64,000 bases of DNA from Solimonas variicoloris DSM 15731 (GCF_000382285.1 NZ_KB907926.1:124001-188000), one strand, 5' to 3'; positions 1 through 10,428 are shown, numbered from the stretch's first letter. A program made the numbers and translations. Notes: generated by a model not told the origin, from the letters alone.

Positions 1-128
1 AGCTCGTCGACACGCCGCGCGCTCAGCACCAGCCTGGCGCCCTGCCGGCTGGCAAGCACCGCCATCGCTTCGCCGATGCCGCTCGAGGCGCCGGTGATCC
101 AGATCGTCTTGCCCGCCAGGTCCGTCAT
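1..128 (-). CDS. SDR-family oxidoreductase, N-terminal part (runs off window start)
   Basis: Only the first 42 codons lie in the window. The protein starts [20 protein letters not shown] and carries TGASSGIG, the glycine-rich NAD(P)-binding motif of classical short-chain dehydrogenases, at residues 13-20. The next strand ends in SARR, typical of the second Rossmann strand. The ATG at 126-128 is the first in frame and fits the family start. The substrate cannot be told because the catalytic YxxxK region is outside the window. It is upstream-facing relative to the aldolase gene and not obviously in an operon with it. Confidence 0.85.
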   Translation of the reverse strand, partial: MTDLAGKTIWITGASSGIGEAMAVLASRQGARLVLSARRVDE

Positions 129-310
129 GCGCGTCTCCGAATGTCAGGCGCGCAGTCTGCCACGGCGCGCGTCGTGCGCCTGCGCGCAAATTTGGCCCCG
201 TCGCTGCCGCGCCATCTGCGCGTAACCGTGCGGCATCGGCGCGGTCGGCGCCGACCGCGCGGGCATCACGCCGGCGTGCGCACGCCGCGGCCGGAAAAAC
301 GCGCGCCAAA

Positions 311-343
311 GAAAACGCCCGCCGCATCGACTGCGGCGGGCGT
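311..343 (-). terminator. Rho-independent terminator of the aldolase gene
   Basis: A perfect 12-bp stem (ACGCCCGCCGCA, 315-326, with its complement at 332-343) has a 5-nt loop. Read on the minus strand it is followed by TTTTC. It lies about 40 bp beyond the aldolase stop codon. Confidence 0.85.
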
Positions 344-381
344 CGTCACGGCGCTTCAGCGAGCGCCGGCGCGGACCGGCT

Positions 382-1395
382 TCAGGCCGCCTTTTCGAGC
401 GCGGCGTCCCACTTGCCGAGCGCGGCGAGGCCGTTCATGTGCGCGCGATGCAGATGCGCGACGCGGCCGGCGTCGGCGTTCTTGCCGCCCCAGGCCTTCA
501 GCGCCGCGGCCTGCAGGGCGCGGCCGTACGAGAACGTCAGCTTCCACGGCAGCGGACCCATCTTGTTCATCAGGTCAAGGTGCGCGGTCGCGTCCTCGTC
601 CGACTGGCCGCCCGACAGGAAGGCGATGCCCGGCACCGCACCCGGCACGTGGCGCTTGAGCGTGCGCAGCGTGGCGGCGGCGACCGTCTGGCGATCGGCC
701 TGCACCGGGCACTTCTTGCCGGAGATGACCATGTTCGGCTTGAGCACCATGCCCTCGAGCAGGACCTTCTGCTTGCCGAGTTCGACGAACACCGCTTCGA
801 GCGTGCGATTGGTGACGTCCTCGCAGACCTCGATCGTGTTGTCGGCGTCCATCAGCACTTCCGGCTCGACGATCGGCACGATGCCGGCTTCCTGGCACAG
901 CGCCGCGTAGCGGGCCAGCGCGTGCGCGTTGGTGTGGATGCAGTAGTCGCTCGGGATGCCGTTGCCGATGGTGATGACGCCGCGCCACTTGGCGAAGCGG
1001 GCACCGGCCTCACGGTACTTGACGAGGCGCTCGCGCAGGCCGTCGAGGCCTTCGGTGACCGTCTCGCCCGGCGCGCCGGCGAGGTCCTTGGCGCCCTTGT
1101 CGACCTTGATGCCCGGGATCACGCCCTTGGCGGCGAGCAGCTGCGGGAACGGCGTGCCGTCGAGCGCCTTCTGGAACAGCGTTTCCTCGAACAGGATCAC
1201 GCCCGAGGTGTACTGCTCGAAGCCCTGGGTCGTGAACAGCATGTCGCGGTACGCCTGGCGATGCGCTTCGGTGTTCTCGATGTTGATGCTCTTGAAGCGC
1301 TTCTCGATCGTGCCCGTGCTCTCGTCGGCGGCCAGGATTCCCTTGCCCGGGGCGACCATGGCGAGCGCGGTTTCGTTCAACAACTTCTCGTTCAT
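382..1395 (-). CDS. Class I fructose-bisphosphate aldolase
   Basis: Cleaves fructose 1,6-bisphosphate to dihydroxyacetone phosphate and glyceraldehyde 3-phosphate in glycolysis and gluconeogenesis, by a metal-independent Schiff-base mechanism. The 337-residue protein is of the eukaryote-like class I type: it begins [20 protein letters not shown] and contains [15 protein letters not shown], and the Schiff-base lysine motif is in EGMVLKPNM. Further family blocks are [12 protein letters not shown] and [11 protein letters not shown] start at 1395 because family members begin about there. An upstream in-frame extension of 29 codons has no family similarity. A GGAG lies about 11 nt before the ATG. 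The gene is monocistronic with its own terminator. wrbA diverges from it. Confidence 0.95.
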   Translation of the reverse strand: MNEKLLNETALAMVAPGKGILAADESTGTIEKRFKSINIENTEAHRQAYRDMLFTTQGFEQYTSGVILFEETLFQKALDGTPFPQLLAAKGVIPGIKVDKGAKDLAGAPGETVTEGLDGLRERLVKYREAGARFAKWRGVITIGNGIPSDYCIHTNAHALARYAALCQEAGIVPIVEPEVLMDADNTIEVCEDVTNRTLEAVFVELGKQKVLLEGMVLKPNMVISGKKCPVQADRQTVAAATLRTLKRHVPGAVPGIAFLSGGQSDEDATAHLDLMNKMGPLPWKLTFSYGRALQAAALKAWGGKNADAGRVAHLHRAHMNGLAALGKWDAALEKAA

Positions 1396-1663
1396 AAGTT
1401 CCAATGCTCCGCTGTGTATTCCGTGTCCCGGCCCAACCCGGTCAGGGGCCAGAAGTTTAGAGGAAGGGCATGCCAAATTCACTTACCGGCCTGTTGGCGG
1501 CGCGCGGCTGCCGAAAGGCGACAGACTGCCGCAATGCGCGCGCCGCATCCGTGCCGGCGCGCACGCAACCGCTGTCCGCGGCGCCGCGGCCGATGGCGGT
1601 CGCCGGCGACCCCGCGGCGGATTAAGCTGCGGCTCCATCCCCTCGACACGCCGGAGCGCTCCC

Positions 1664-2266
1664 ATGGCCAAGATCCTCGTGCTCTATCACAGCCTCTACG
1701 GCCACATCGAAGCGATGGCGCAGGCCGTCGCCGCCGGGGCCGGCGAAGTCGCCGGCGTGGAAACCAGCCTCAAGCGCGTCCCCGAGACGACGAGCGAGGA
1801 CGTCCTCGCCAAGATCGGCGCCAAGCTGCACCAGACCGCGCCGGTCGCGACGGTCGACGAACTGGCCGGCTATGACGCGATCCTGTTCGGCACGCCGACA
1901 CGCTTCGGCAACATGACCGGCCAGATGCGCACCTTCCTCGACCAGACCGGCGGCCTGTGGGCCAAGGGCGCGCTGATCGGCAAGATCGGCAGCGTGTTCA
2001 CCTCGAGCGCCACCCAGCACGGCGGCCAGGAAAGCACGCTGCTGACTTTTCACACCAACCTGCTGCATCACGGCATGATGATCGTCGGCCTGCCGTACAG
2101 CTGCGCCGCGCAGATGGGCCTCGACGAAATCAAGGGCGGCAGCCCGTACGGCGCCTCGACGATCGCCGGCGGCGACGGCAAGCGCATGCCCAGCGAGCAG
2201 GAACTCGGCATGGCGCGCTTCCAGGGCAGGCACGTCGCGCAGATCGCGGTCAAGCAGTTCGGCTGA
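1664..2266 (+). CDS. wrbA: NAD(P)H:quinone oxidoreductase, WrbA type
   Basis: FMN-dependent flavodoxin-fold enzyme that reduces quinones by two electrons, protecting against redox cycling. The protein has 200 residues, the usual WrbA length. It opens with the phosphate-binding loop [16 protein letters not shown] (residues 4-19), continues with [20 protein letters not shown] around residues 77-96, and has the WrbA-specific [12 protein letters not shown] and GLPYS blocks. The start is decided by GGAG eight bases before the ATG. The long in-frame extension further upstream is antisense to the aldolase gene and is not real. It is a single gene divergent from the aldolase gene. Confidence 0.95.
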   Translation: MAKILVLYHSLYGHIEAMAQAVAAGAGEVAGVETSLKRVPETTSEDVLAKIGAKLHQTAPVATVDELAGYDAILFGTPTRFGNMTGQMRTFLDQTGGLWAKGALIGKIGSVFTSSATQHGGQESTLLTFHTNLLHHGMMIVGLPYSCAAQMGLDEIKGGSPYGASTIAGGDGKRMPSEQELGMARFQGRHVAQIAVKQFG

Positions 2267-2280
2267 AGCGTGCCCCGCTC

Positions 2281-2308
2281 GTGACCTCGCGCGGCGCGCA
2301 TGTACAAT
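2281..2308 (+). promoter_or_regulatory. Promoter of tRNA-Ser
   Basis: GTGACC (2281-2286, 4 of 6 match to the -35 consensus), a 16-bp spacer and TACAAT (2303-2308) stand 18 bp before the mature tRNA 5' end. This is inferred from position and consensus only. Confidence 0.6.
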
Positions 2309-2326
2309 CCCGCCGCGCCGCGCGAC

Positions 2327-2414
2327 GGAAGGGTGGCAGAGCGGTTTAATGCACCGGTCTTGAAAACCGGCGATGGGCAACCATCCGTGGGTTCGAATCC
2401 CACCCCTTCCGCCA
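2327..2414 (+). tRNA. tRNA-Ser (anticodon TGA)
   Basis: An 88-nt tRNA with a long variable arm, as in class II tRNAs. The acceptor stem GGAAGGG (2327-2333) pairs with CCCTTCC (2404-2410), followed by G and an encoded CCA (2412-2414). The anticodon stem CCGGT/ACCGG encloses loop CTTGAAA, with anticodon TGA at 2361-2363, reading UCA. The T arm is GTGGGTTCGAATCCCAC. It stands alone between wrbA and the alpha-galactosidase locus. Confidence 0.97.
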
Positions 2415-2543
2415 AGACGATGATCGGAGCGCCTCGGGCGCTCCGCTGCTTTCGGCGCTTCGAGATTTTCCGGAAAAGCGAGCATCGCCAGAATCGCGCC
2501 GCTCATCGCCAGCGGCGGTCGCCCGCGGCGCTTCGCGAAACGC

Positions 2544-4437
2544 TCAGCCGCCGCCGCAGCGCAGCGTCGCCTCGGCCCAGTCGGCATGGCCGCCGTCGAT
2601 GCCGTGATCGGCGTCGCCGACGTGCAGGACCAGCGTGCTGACGTCGCGGATGTCGAGCGCCTCGATGCGCAAGGCTTGATCGCCGCTTTTCATGACGCCG
2701 CTGTCCCAGAGCTTGACGCCGTCGCCCCAGACCTCGAACTGCGCGTATCCGGGCAGCCCCAGCCGCGTTCTGCCCTTGTCGTCGACGCCGACGATGCTGC
2801 TGAACGTCGAGCACCGGCCGTTGAGCCGATAGACGATGTTGGCCAATGCATTGACCGCGATGCCCTGCTCGTAGCTCGTGCCGCCGAGCTGGAGCGCGCC
2901 GCCGCCGACGGCCTGATTCCGGTAGAGCCCGTCGGACTGCAAGGGGTCCAGCGTCGAGGTGGTCACCAGCGCTTCGATCGGCTCCGCGCCGAGGGCGATG
3001 ACGCCATCGAAGACGCGCTCCTTGCCCTTGATGACGAAGATGGCGGTGCCGTGCGGCGGCACGGCCTTCGCGATATAGGCGCCCGTCACGTTGCCGACCT
3101 GCGTATGCGTCCACAGGTCGCGGACCGTCACCGCGCCTTCGAAGCCCAGATTGGCGAGATCGACGCCGATGTCGGCCGCGGTTGTCGTGCCGTTCACCAT
3201 CGCCACGGCCCACGCCCCCGAGACGGACAGCGGACGTTTCCACACCTGCAGCACGCCGTCCGGATGGGCGGAAATTTCCGTGAGCGCATGGCCGTTGGCG
3301 GCATTGGCGGCGAGCGAGGCCGCCACGTCGAGCGCGGGCGACAGCGTCAGCAGATCCTGATTGACGGCGATGATGTCGCGATTGGCCAGAATCTCCAGCG
3401 TCTCGCGCGACTGGCTGGCAAGATCGTTGCCCGCCAGCAGCGGACTGAGGAACATCGCCCACATCGCAAACTGCGTCTTCTGCGCGTCCAGCCAGTACGC
3501 CTCATCGGACGCGTTGCCGACCTGCAGCATGTCCAGATCGTTGAAGTAGGCGGGGCCGATGACGTAGCTGGCGTTGGCGTGGGCGTAGTAGATGCTGTCG
3601 GCGATCGTCGACCAGCTCTTGCCGACGTTCTCGGAGACGCGCGGCATTCGACACGGCGCGCGCCGGGAACGGCACCAGCGGGCTGTACCACTGCCCGCTC
3701 CAGAAACCCTCGAGCGCCAGCGGATCGGCGCTCACGAAGATCGGCTGCGTCGGCCGCTCGCCGGCGTCGGCGGCGTTCGCGTCGAGGTTGCGCTGCCGCG
3801 CCTTGAGCAGGGCGTCGTGCATGACGCCATAGCTCGCGGTGAAGCTGCCGCAGGAATCGTATTTGAGGTAATCGACGCCCCAATCCTGAAAGCTCTGGGC
3901 ATCCTGCGCTTCGTGCAGATAGCTGCCGACGCCGCCGGCGTATCCGTCCATGCCGGCGCAGGTGCGGCCGAAGAAGCTCGGCGATTCGTAGAGCCCGAAC
4001 AGCAGATTCAGTTCGGGATTTTTCCGGCTGTGCAGTGCGTGGATCTTCTGCGCCAGCGCCTTCATGCCGGGCACGACGACGATGGTGCCGTCGCTCTGCA
4101 CCTGCTCTTGGTCGGGAAACTTGTCCTGGTTCGAACGCAGCGCCCCGTCCGCATCCCGGCCATCCATCCAGCAGTCGTCGAGATTGACGTAGCGATAGCC
4201 GGCGTCGATCAGACCGGAATCGACCAGGGCCTGCGCCTGGGCGAGGACCGCGGTCTCATTCAGGTCGTCGCAGCGAAAGTAGTTCCATGAATTCCAGCCC
4301 ATCGGCGCGCGCTTGTACGTACCATCAACGGCATCGACGGCGTCGACCGCCGGGCTGTCGCTTCGGCCGCAGCCCAGCATCGAGAAGGCGGTGAAAACGA
4401 TCACGCCCGTCATGCGACTCGAATGCATATTCCCCAT
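2544..4437 (-). pseudogene. GH27 alpha-galactosidase lipoprotein with C-terminal NPCBM domain, frameshifted
   Basis: Two adjacent minus-strand frames together make one GH27 protein. The upstream frame (4437 down to about 3657) has an export signal with a possible lipobox (MLGC), then APMGWNSWNYF, YVNLDDCW and the nucleophile motif DYLKYDSCG. The downstream frame (from about 3656) continues with CRMPRVSENVGKSW, then FNDLDMLQVGN, a beta-sandwich domain, and an NPCBM-type carbohydrate-binding module ending in HADWAEATLRC. Moving from one frame to the other needs one extra base skipped, around 3656-3663 in a GC-alternating run. The gene is therefore either a recent pseudogene or carries a sequencing error. 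In the intact family a WR..GD block holds the acid/base Asp. Here the matching stretch reads RVSEN, so that residue should be checked. Initiation could also be at the ATG at 4428. Confidence 0.8.
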
Positions 4438-4820
4438 GTCCCCTTGTCGTCGATAACCGGCATCGCGCAGCCCCGAGACCCGCCTTCCGCGAAGGCGTCG
4501 ATGGGCAAGCGAGGCTGGAAGTCAGCGCGAAGCCGGGCCTCGGAGACCGTCGCCGGAGACTCTTTCCGGTCGGAACTCAGGCCGTGTCGCGTATCCGGCG
4601 GATGCTAGTCGGCGCGAATGACATCCCGATGGCGAGCACCGGACAGCCGACGTCGATCAGGCCGCGCGCGCAAGAAGGCGGCGCGGCCCTGCAGATCACC
4701 GATTGAACGACGGCTTTCGCCTCTTGCGGCCAGCGCAAGAGCGGCACTTCGCTGCGCCGCTACTGGGCGCCCGGCGCGGTCGTCAGCCGATGGGGCCGCG
4801 CGCGGTTCCGACTAGAGCCT
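4438..4820. other. Non-coding stretch upstream of the alpha-galactosidase
   Basis: I see no supportable gene here. The short open frames are arginine-rich and lack ribosome binding sites. The only structure I see is an 8-bp perfect hairpin (CTCTTGCG/CGCAAGAG, 4721-4741, loop GCCAG) without a T run. No clear promoter for the alpha-galactosidase gene is recognisable. Confidence 0.5.
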
Positions 4821-4974
4821 GTTAGGGAAGGTCTGAAAACTCTGGCCATTGCGAAGCCGCGCAGCGGCCGTGGTGATCCAGAGACATCGCTTGCGTAGGG
4901 CACTACTGGATGGCTTCGTCGCCTGCGGCGCCTCGCCATGACGGAATAGGGACTTCATTCAGACCTTCCTTAAC
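4821..4974. mobile_element. MITE-like element with 17-bp inverted ends (IS5-like)
   Basis: GTTAGGGAAGGTCTGAA (4821-4837) and its near-perfect inverse at 4958-4974 (16 of 17) bound a segment of about 150 bp with no open frame. The inner 12 bp GGAAGGTCTGAA are perfectly repeated. The outer TTAG and TTAA both fit a YTAR target site. IS5-group elements typically carry ends of this kind and YTAR target duplications (from memory). The body (4845-4943) is a copy of the interspersed hairpin repeat that recurs at 5028 and 10494. Confidence 0.55.
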
Positions 4975-5027
4975 GACAACAGCGACGCTATTGGCATTCG
5001 CAGGCCTTGGGGAAGATCGGAAAAAAC

Positions 5028-5129
5028 CTGTCATCGCGAGGCCGCGCAGCGGCTGTGGCGATCCAGGGACGCCATTTGCACCGTGCGCCGCTGGATGGCT
5101 TCGTCGCCTGCGGCTCCCTCGCCATGACG
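5028..5129. repeat. Interspersed hairpin repeat, copy 2
   Basis: A roughly 100-bp imperfect palindrome starting GTCATCGCGAGGCCGCGCAG and ending CTCGCCATGACG. It is closely similar to the body of the MITE-like element just upstream (shared blocks CCGCGCAGCGGC, GATCCAG and GGATGGCTTCGTCGCCTGCG). Its ends GTCATCGCGAG and CTCGCCATGAC are inverted repeats with one mismatch. It sits directly after the rluB stop codon and may act as its 3' end structure. Confidence 0.65.
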
Positions 5130-5143
5130 ATGTATAGGGTTCC

Positions 5144-6370
5144 TCAGCGGCTACGCGAGCGGCCGGGCTTGCCGCCGCGCGGCGCCGGACGCGCCGGACG
5201 CGCACCGGCAGGCGCCGGGCGGGACTCGCCTCGCCGCGCCGTACCGCTGCGCGGTGCGGCGCGGTCGGTACGCGGCGCCGGCGTCTGGCGCTCCGCCGAG
5301 GACCGGCCCTGGTGTTCCGTTGTGGACCGGCTCCGGCGCTCCACCGCGGGCCGACTCTGGCGCTCTGCCGTGGAGCGGCTCTGGTGTTCCGCCGCGGGCC
5401 GGCTCCGGCCTCGCGCTTCGCGCGGTTCGCGCACCTCGCGCCGCTCGGCGGCACGCGGCTCGCGCCGCTCCTCGCTGCGCGCCCGCGCGCCGCGGCCCGC
5501 GCCGGGCTCGCGGCGCCGGCCTTCGGATTCGCCGCGCGGTTCACCGCGCGCCGCGGTCCGCGGTGCCGGCCGCTGCGACGGCTGGCCGCGTCCGGGGCGG
5601 CGCTTGGTTTCAAGCCCGGCTTCGGCCTCGCTGAGGCCGACCGCGTCGAGCAGCGTCAGCAGCTCGGCCGGCGTCGCTTCGCGCGCGGTGCCGGACTTGA
5701 TGCCGCGACCGAGTTCGATCGGGCCGTAGCTGATGCGGATCAGGCGGCTGACCTGCAGATCCTGCGATTCGATCAGGCGCCGCACCAGCCGGTTGCGGCC
5801 CTCGCGCACGCTGACGTGAAACCACTGATTGGCGCCCTCGCCGTCCTCGTTCTCGCCCGCCTCGACGCGCTCGAAGCGCGCCACGCCGTCGTCGAGCTCG
5901 ACGCCGGCCTTCCAGCGCGCGATGACGCCGTCGTCGACGGTGCCGAGCACGCGCACGGCGTAGGTGCGCGGAATCTCGAAGCTCGGATGCGTGAGGCGCC
6001 GCGCGAGTTCGCCGTGATTGGTGAACAGCAGCAGGCCCGAGGTGTTGATGTCGAGGCGGCCGACCGCGATCCAGCGGCCGGATTCGAGCTTCGGCAGCTT
6101 GCGGAACACGGTGCGCCGCCCCTCGGGGTCGTCGCGCGTGACGAGTTCGCCGACGCGCTTCTTGTAGATCAGCACGCGCGCCGGCTCGGCCTTGCGCTTG
6201 AGCGACACCGGCCGGCCGTCGACGCGGATGTGGTCCTCGTGATCGACTTTCTGGCCAAGCTCGGCCGGCTTGCCGTTGACGAGGATGCGGCCCTCGTCGA
6301 TCAGGCGTTCGATCTCGCGGCGCGAGGCGACGCCCGCGGTCGCGAGCAGTTTCTGGATACGTTCACTCAT
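5144..6370 (-). CDS. rluB: 23S rRNA pseudouridine synthase, RluB type, with long basic tail
   Basis: Isomerises a uridine in 23S rRNA helix 80 (U2605 in E. coli numbering for RluB). The N-terminal S4 RNA-binding domain (residues 1-60, RIQKLLATAGVASRREIE) is followed by the RsuA/RluB catalytic domain with GRLDINTSGLLLFTN, which holds the catalytic Asp. From about residue 250 to 408 the protein is a low-complexity Arg/Ala/Pro/Glu tail (repeated RS.AERQSRPA-like units), much longer than the usual disordered tail and highly basic. The ATG is preceded by GGGAGGA. Neighbouring scpB-scpA is a conserved partner set. RluE or RsuA would be the alternatives; the neighbourhood favours RluB. Confidence 0.9.
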   Translation of the reverse strand: MSERIQKLLATAGVASRREIERLIDEGRILVNGKPAELGQKVDHEDHIRVDGRPVSLKRKAEPARVLIYKKRVGELVTRDDPEGRRTVFRKLPKLESGRWIAVGRLDINTSGLLLFTNHGELARRLTHPSFEIPRTYAVRVLGTVDDGVIARWKAGVELDDGVARFERVEAGENEDGEGANQWFHVSVREGRNRLVRRLIESQDLQVSRLIRISYGPIELGRGIKSGTAREATPAELLTLLDAVGLSEAEAGLETKRRPGRGQPSQRPAPRTAARGEPRGESEGRRREPGAGRGARARSEERREPRAAERREVREPREARGRSRPAAEHQSRSTAERQSRPAVERRSRSTTEHQGRSSAERQTPAPRTDRAAPRSGTARRGESRPAPAGARPARPAPRGGKPGRSRSR

Positions 6371-6493
6371 GGCACGTCCTCCCGACGTTCCGATGACTCC
6401 GCGGCGCCGAATGCGCGCGCGGGCGATGCAGCATCGTCGCCACCCGGCGGCGATGCGAAGACGCGGCCCGGAGCGGCCCGCGCGATGGATGCT

Positions 6494-7381
6494 TCAGCGC
6501 GCGTCGCGCTCGGATTCGTCGGGACGGTCGTCGTCCGCCGACGGCGTCTCGAGCGGTTCGGCATCGCCTTCGGCCAGCGAATCCGGCGTGTCGACCGGCG
6601 CCGCCTCGATGCCGCGGTCGGCCTCGTCCGCGCCGGCCGATTCGACGGCGTCGTCGGCCGGCGTCTCGACGGGGTCTTCCGCCACTTCCGGCGCCGACGG
6701 CGCCTCGTTGCCCGCGGCCTCGTCGCCGGGCGCCGGCGCCGCGAGCGCGTGCCCTTCGTGCAGCTGTTCGCCGAGACGCGCGAGCGCGGTCTCCAGCTGC
6801 TGCGGATCCTTGATCTCCGGCAGCGACGGCAGGTCGTCGAGCGTGCGCAGGTTCAGATCGTCGAGCAGCTGATGCGTGGTGCCGAACAGCGACGGACGGC
6901 CCGGCACTTCCTTGACCCCGACTTCGCGGATCCAGCCGCGGTCGAGCAAGGTGCGGATGATGTTCGGCGACAGCGCGACGCCGCGCACGTCCTCGATCTC
7001 GCCGCGCGTGATCGGCTGGCGATAGCAGATCAGCGCCAGCGTTTCGAGCAGCGCGCGCGACAGGCGCGGCGGCTTTTCCTGATAAAGCTTGCCGACCCAT
7101 TCGGCGTATTCGCGCCGGACCTGGATGCGCCAGCCGCTCGATACCTCGACCAGCTCGGCGGCGCGCGCGGCAAGGTCCTCGGCGAGCTTGGCGAGCGCCT
7201 CGCGCACGTCCTTCTTGGTCACGCCGAGGTCGTGCGCGAGCATGCGCTGCAGCTGCTCGGTCGGCAGCGGCTGTTCGGACGCGAGCAGAATCGCTTCGAG
7301 GATGCGGTCGAGCTGGGCGATGCGCTCGTCGGCGGTGTTCTGGATGTCGAGATCGACCTGCGGATCGATGGCTTCGCTCAC
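6494..7381 (-). CDS. scpB: Segregation and condensation protein B
   Basis: Winged-helix partner of ScpA and SMC in the bacterial condensin. The core (residues 18-190) has LDRILEAILLASEQPL, the winged-helix block KDVREALAKLAEDLA, and LALICYRQPITRGEIEDVRG with DRGWIREVG. About 100 C-terminal residues are an acidic Ala/Glu/Asp/Pro low-complexity tail. The start is the GTG at 7379-7381, which overlaps the scpA stop in GTGA, and no ATG is available nearby in frame. The gene is last in an overlapping operon (peptidase, trpS, GNAT, scpA, scpB). The SMC it serves lies 10 kb away in this window. Confidence 0.93.
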   Translation of the reverse strand: MSEAIDPQVDLDIQNTADERIAQLDRILEAILLASEQPLPTEQLQRMLAHDLGVTKKDVREALAKLAEDLAARAAELVEVSSGWRIQVRREYAEWVGKLYQEKPPRLSRALLETLALICYRQPITRGEIEDVRGVALSPNIIRTLLDRGWIREVGVKEVPGRPSLFGTTHQLLDDLNLRTLDDLPSLPEIKDPQQLETALARLGEQLHEGHALAAPAPGDEAAGNEAPSAPEVAEDPVETPADDAVESAGADEADRGIEAAPVDTPDSLAEGDAEPLETPSADDDRPDESERDAR

Positions 7382-8259
7382 GTCGGCGACTCCGGTTCGG
7401 GTTCTTCTTCGATCGCGGCCGGCCGCGGCCGCGCCGGCATGACGAGGATCGGCGCGAACGGCCCCTGCTGCTCGATGTCGAGCATCGCCGAACGCGCCAT
7501 TTCGAGGATCGCGAGGAAGCAGACGACGACGCCGAGGCGGCCTTCCTCCGGATCGACGAGCTGGTCGAGCCGGGTCGGGCCTTCCTGGATGCGGGCCAGG
7601 ATGTGCGTCATGCGCTCGCGCACCGACAGCGGCTCGCGCGAGACCTCGTGATGCTTGAACAGCGCCGCGCGCTCCATGATGTCGCGGAACGCGAGCACCA
7701 GCTCGCGCAGCGTCGGCATCGGCAGCTGCGTCGTGGTCGGGATCACCTCGGGGCGCGCCTGGGCGAGGAAGAAATCGCGGCCGATGCGAGGCAGCTTCTC
7801 GATCTCCTCGCTCGCGGTCTTGAATCGCTCGTATTCCTGCAGGCGGCGCACCAGCTCCATGCGCGGATCGCCCTGCTCCTGCGCCTCGTCCGGCGGCGGC
7901 CGCGGCAGCAGGATGCGCGACTTGATCTCGGCGAGCAGCGCGGCCATCACCAGGTATTCGGCGGCCAGTTCGAGCTTCATGTCGCGCATCAGCTCGATGT
8001 ACTGGATGTACTGCTGGGTGATCTTCAGGACCGGAATGTCGAGGATGTTCAGGTTCTGCTTGCGGATCAGGTACAGCAACAGATCGAGCGGGCCCTCGAA
8101 GGCGTCGAGGAACACTTCCATCGCGTCCGGCGGGATGTAGAGGTCCTCGGGCAGCTTGTCGAGTGCATGGCCGTGCACCTTCGGCATGCGGCCGGCATCG
8201 GCCGCCTCGGCCGGCGCCGCGCCCTGCTCCTGTTCCTGCTCGGCCTCGTGCTCGCTCAT
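7378..8259 (-). CDS. scpA: Segregation and condensation protein A (kleisin)
   Basis: Kleisin subunit bridging the SMC heads. The 293-residue protein shows the ScpA N-terminal block FEGPLDLLLYLIRKQNLNIL and DIPVLKITQQYIQYIELM, a middle MAALLAEIKSRILLPRP block, and a C-terminal winged-helix region with VVCFLAILEMARS. The first 30 residues are Glu/Gln/Ala rich. The start at 8259 is chosen because ATGA joins it to the preceding acetyltransferase stop. A second in-frame ATG 27 codons later is possible. It overlaps scpB by 4 bp, implying coupled synthesis of the two condensin subunits. Confidence 0.94.
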   Translation of the reverse strand: MSEHEAEQEQEQGAAPAEAADAGRMPKVHGHALDKLPEDLYIPPDAMEVFLDAFEGPLDLLLYLIRKQNLNILDIPVLKITQQYIQYIELMRDMKLELAAEYLVMAALLAEIKSRILLPRPPPDEAQEQGDPRMELVRRLQEYERFKTASEEIEKLPRIGRDFFLAQARPEVIPTTTQLPMPTLRELVLAFRDIMERAALFKHHEVSREPLSVRERMTHILARIQEGPTRLDQLVDPEEGRLGVVVCFLAILEMARSAMLDIEQQGPFAPILVMPARPRPAAIEEEPEPESPT

Positions 8260-8731
8260 GCCGATGCGTCCCGTTCCCAGTGCCAGACGATGCCATCGTG
8301 CGGGTCGCGCAGGCTGTCGCGCAAGCGAAAGCCGAGCTTGCGCAGCACGCGCGTCGCCGCGCTTTCGTGCGAGCCGGTCTGCGCGCAGACGGTCAGCGCC
8401 GGCGCGGCCTGCCAGGCCAGCGCGAGGAGCTTCTGCACCATCGCCGTGGCGACGCCCTGGCCCTCGTGGCCGGGGAAGCTGTAGCAGGCGATCTCGACCT
8501 TGCCGTCGCGCGGTGGCGCCTTGAAGGCGCAGGCGCCGACGATCTCGCCGCCGGCCAGCGCCAGATAGCCGATCCACGGCGGCTCGAAGCCTTCCATCGC
8601 GTAGAGCCGCGCCGTGCCGTCGAGCACGTCCTGCACCAGCGGCGTCGGCTCGGTGGCGCGGAACGCCGGCTCGCCATCCTCGAGGATGGCGATCAGACGC
8701 AGGTCGTCGGCGCGGATCGGCAGCACCGCAG

Positions 8732-8735
<4 letters not shown>
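8256..8735 (-). CDS. GNAT-family N-acetyltransferase
   Basis: 159 residues with the GNAT fold. The acetyl-CoA pyrophosphate-binding motif is represented by [18 protein letters not shown] (residues 92-109), preceded by the beta-strand [10 protein letters not shown] and followed by the C-terminal [12 protein letters not shown] block. The substrate is unknown. It starts with GTG in a GTGA overlap with the trpS stop and ends in an ATGA overlap with scpA, so it is embedded in the operon and presumably co-translated. Nothing shows whether it modifies a condensin or tRNA-synthetase-related target. Confidence 0.85.
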
Positions 8736-9735
<1,000 letters not shown>

Positions 9736-9739
<4 letters not shown>

Positions 9740-10422
9740 GTGCCGGGCATCAGGGCGCTGCTCGCATTGAGACCGAGCAGGGTGTAGAGAACGGATTCGG
9801 CGATCGCCAGCGGCCAGAACATGATGGCGCTGAGCAGGCCGGGAATGAGCACGAGGCCGAGCAGGATGAACATGCCGTAGGGCTCGAGCCTGGCGTACTG
9901 GTAGGCGGCGCGCGCCGGCAGCAGGCCGGTCAGCACCCGGCCGCCGTCGAGCGGCGGCAGCGGCAGCAGGTTCAGCACCATCAGCACCAGATTGATGATG
10001 ATGCCGGCGACCGCCATGTAGCGCAGGCCCATCCAGATGCCGTCGGCGGACCCGACGGCCAGCGCCAGCTTCAGCAGCAGGCCCCAGCCGATCGCCATCA
10101 GGCCGTTCGACAGCGGGCCGGCGGCGGCGACCAGCGCCATGTCGCGGCGCGGGTTCTTCAGATTGCGGTAGTCGACCGGCACCGGCTTGGCCCAGCCGAA
10201 CAGGAAGCCGCCGAGCAGCAGGAGCAGGCCGGGCACGAGGATCGTGCCGACCGGATCGATGTGCCGGATCGGGTTCAGGCTGAGGCGGCCGAGCATCTGC
10301 GCGGTGCGATCGCCGAGCGCGCGCGCGGCGTAGCCGTGCGCGGCCTCGTGCACGGTGATCGCGAAAATGACGGGAATGGCCCAGACGGCGATCTTCTGGA
10401 CCAGCGAGAGTTCGATCGGCAT
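9736..10422 (-). CDS. Site-2 protease (M50) family membrane metalloprotease
   Basis: Polytopic membrane zinc protease of the small S2P/Rip group. The HExxH zinc motif is HEAAH (residues 25-29) in the first transmembrane helix. The second conserved motif, [12 protein letters not shown], supplies the third zinc ligand near residue 155. About six hydrophobic helices are visible across 228 residues, with no PDZ domain. It is the first gene of the operon. There is no Shine-Dalgarno before the ATG, and TATAAT ends only 6 nt upstream of it, so its mRNA may be leaderless. Its substrate is unknown. Confidence 0.88.
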
Positions 10423-10428
10423 GCGCCG

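Noticed and set aside
4423-4815. Two short plus-strand frames upstream of the MITE-like element
   Set aside because: No Shine-Dalgarno, low-complexity Arg/Ser/Ala composition and no family similarity.
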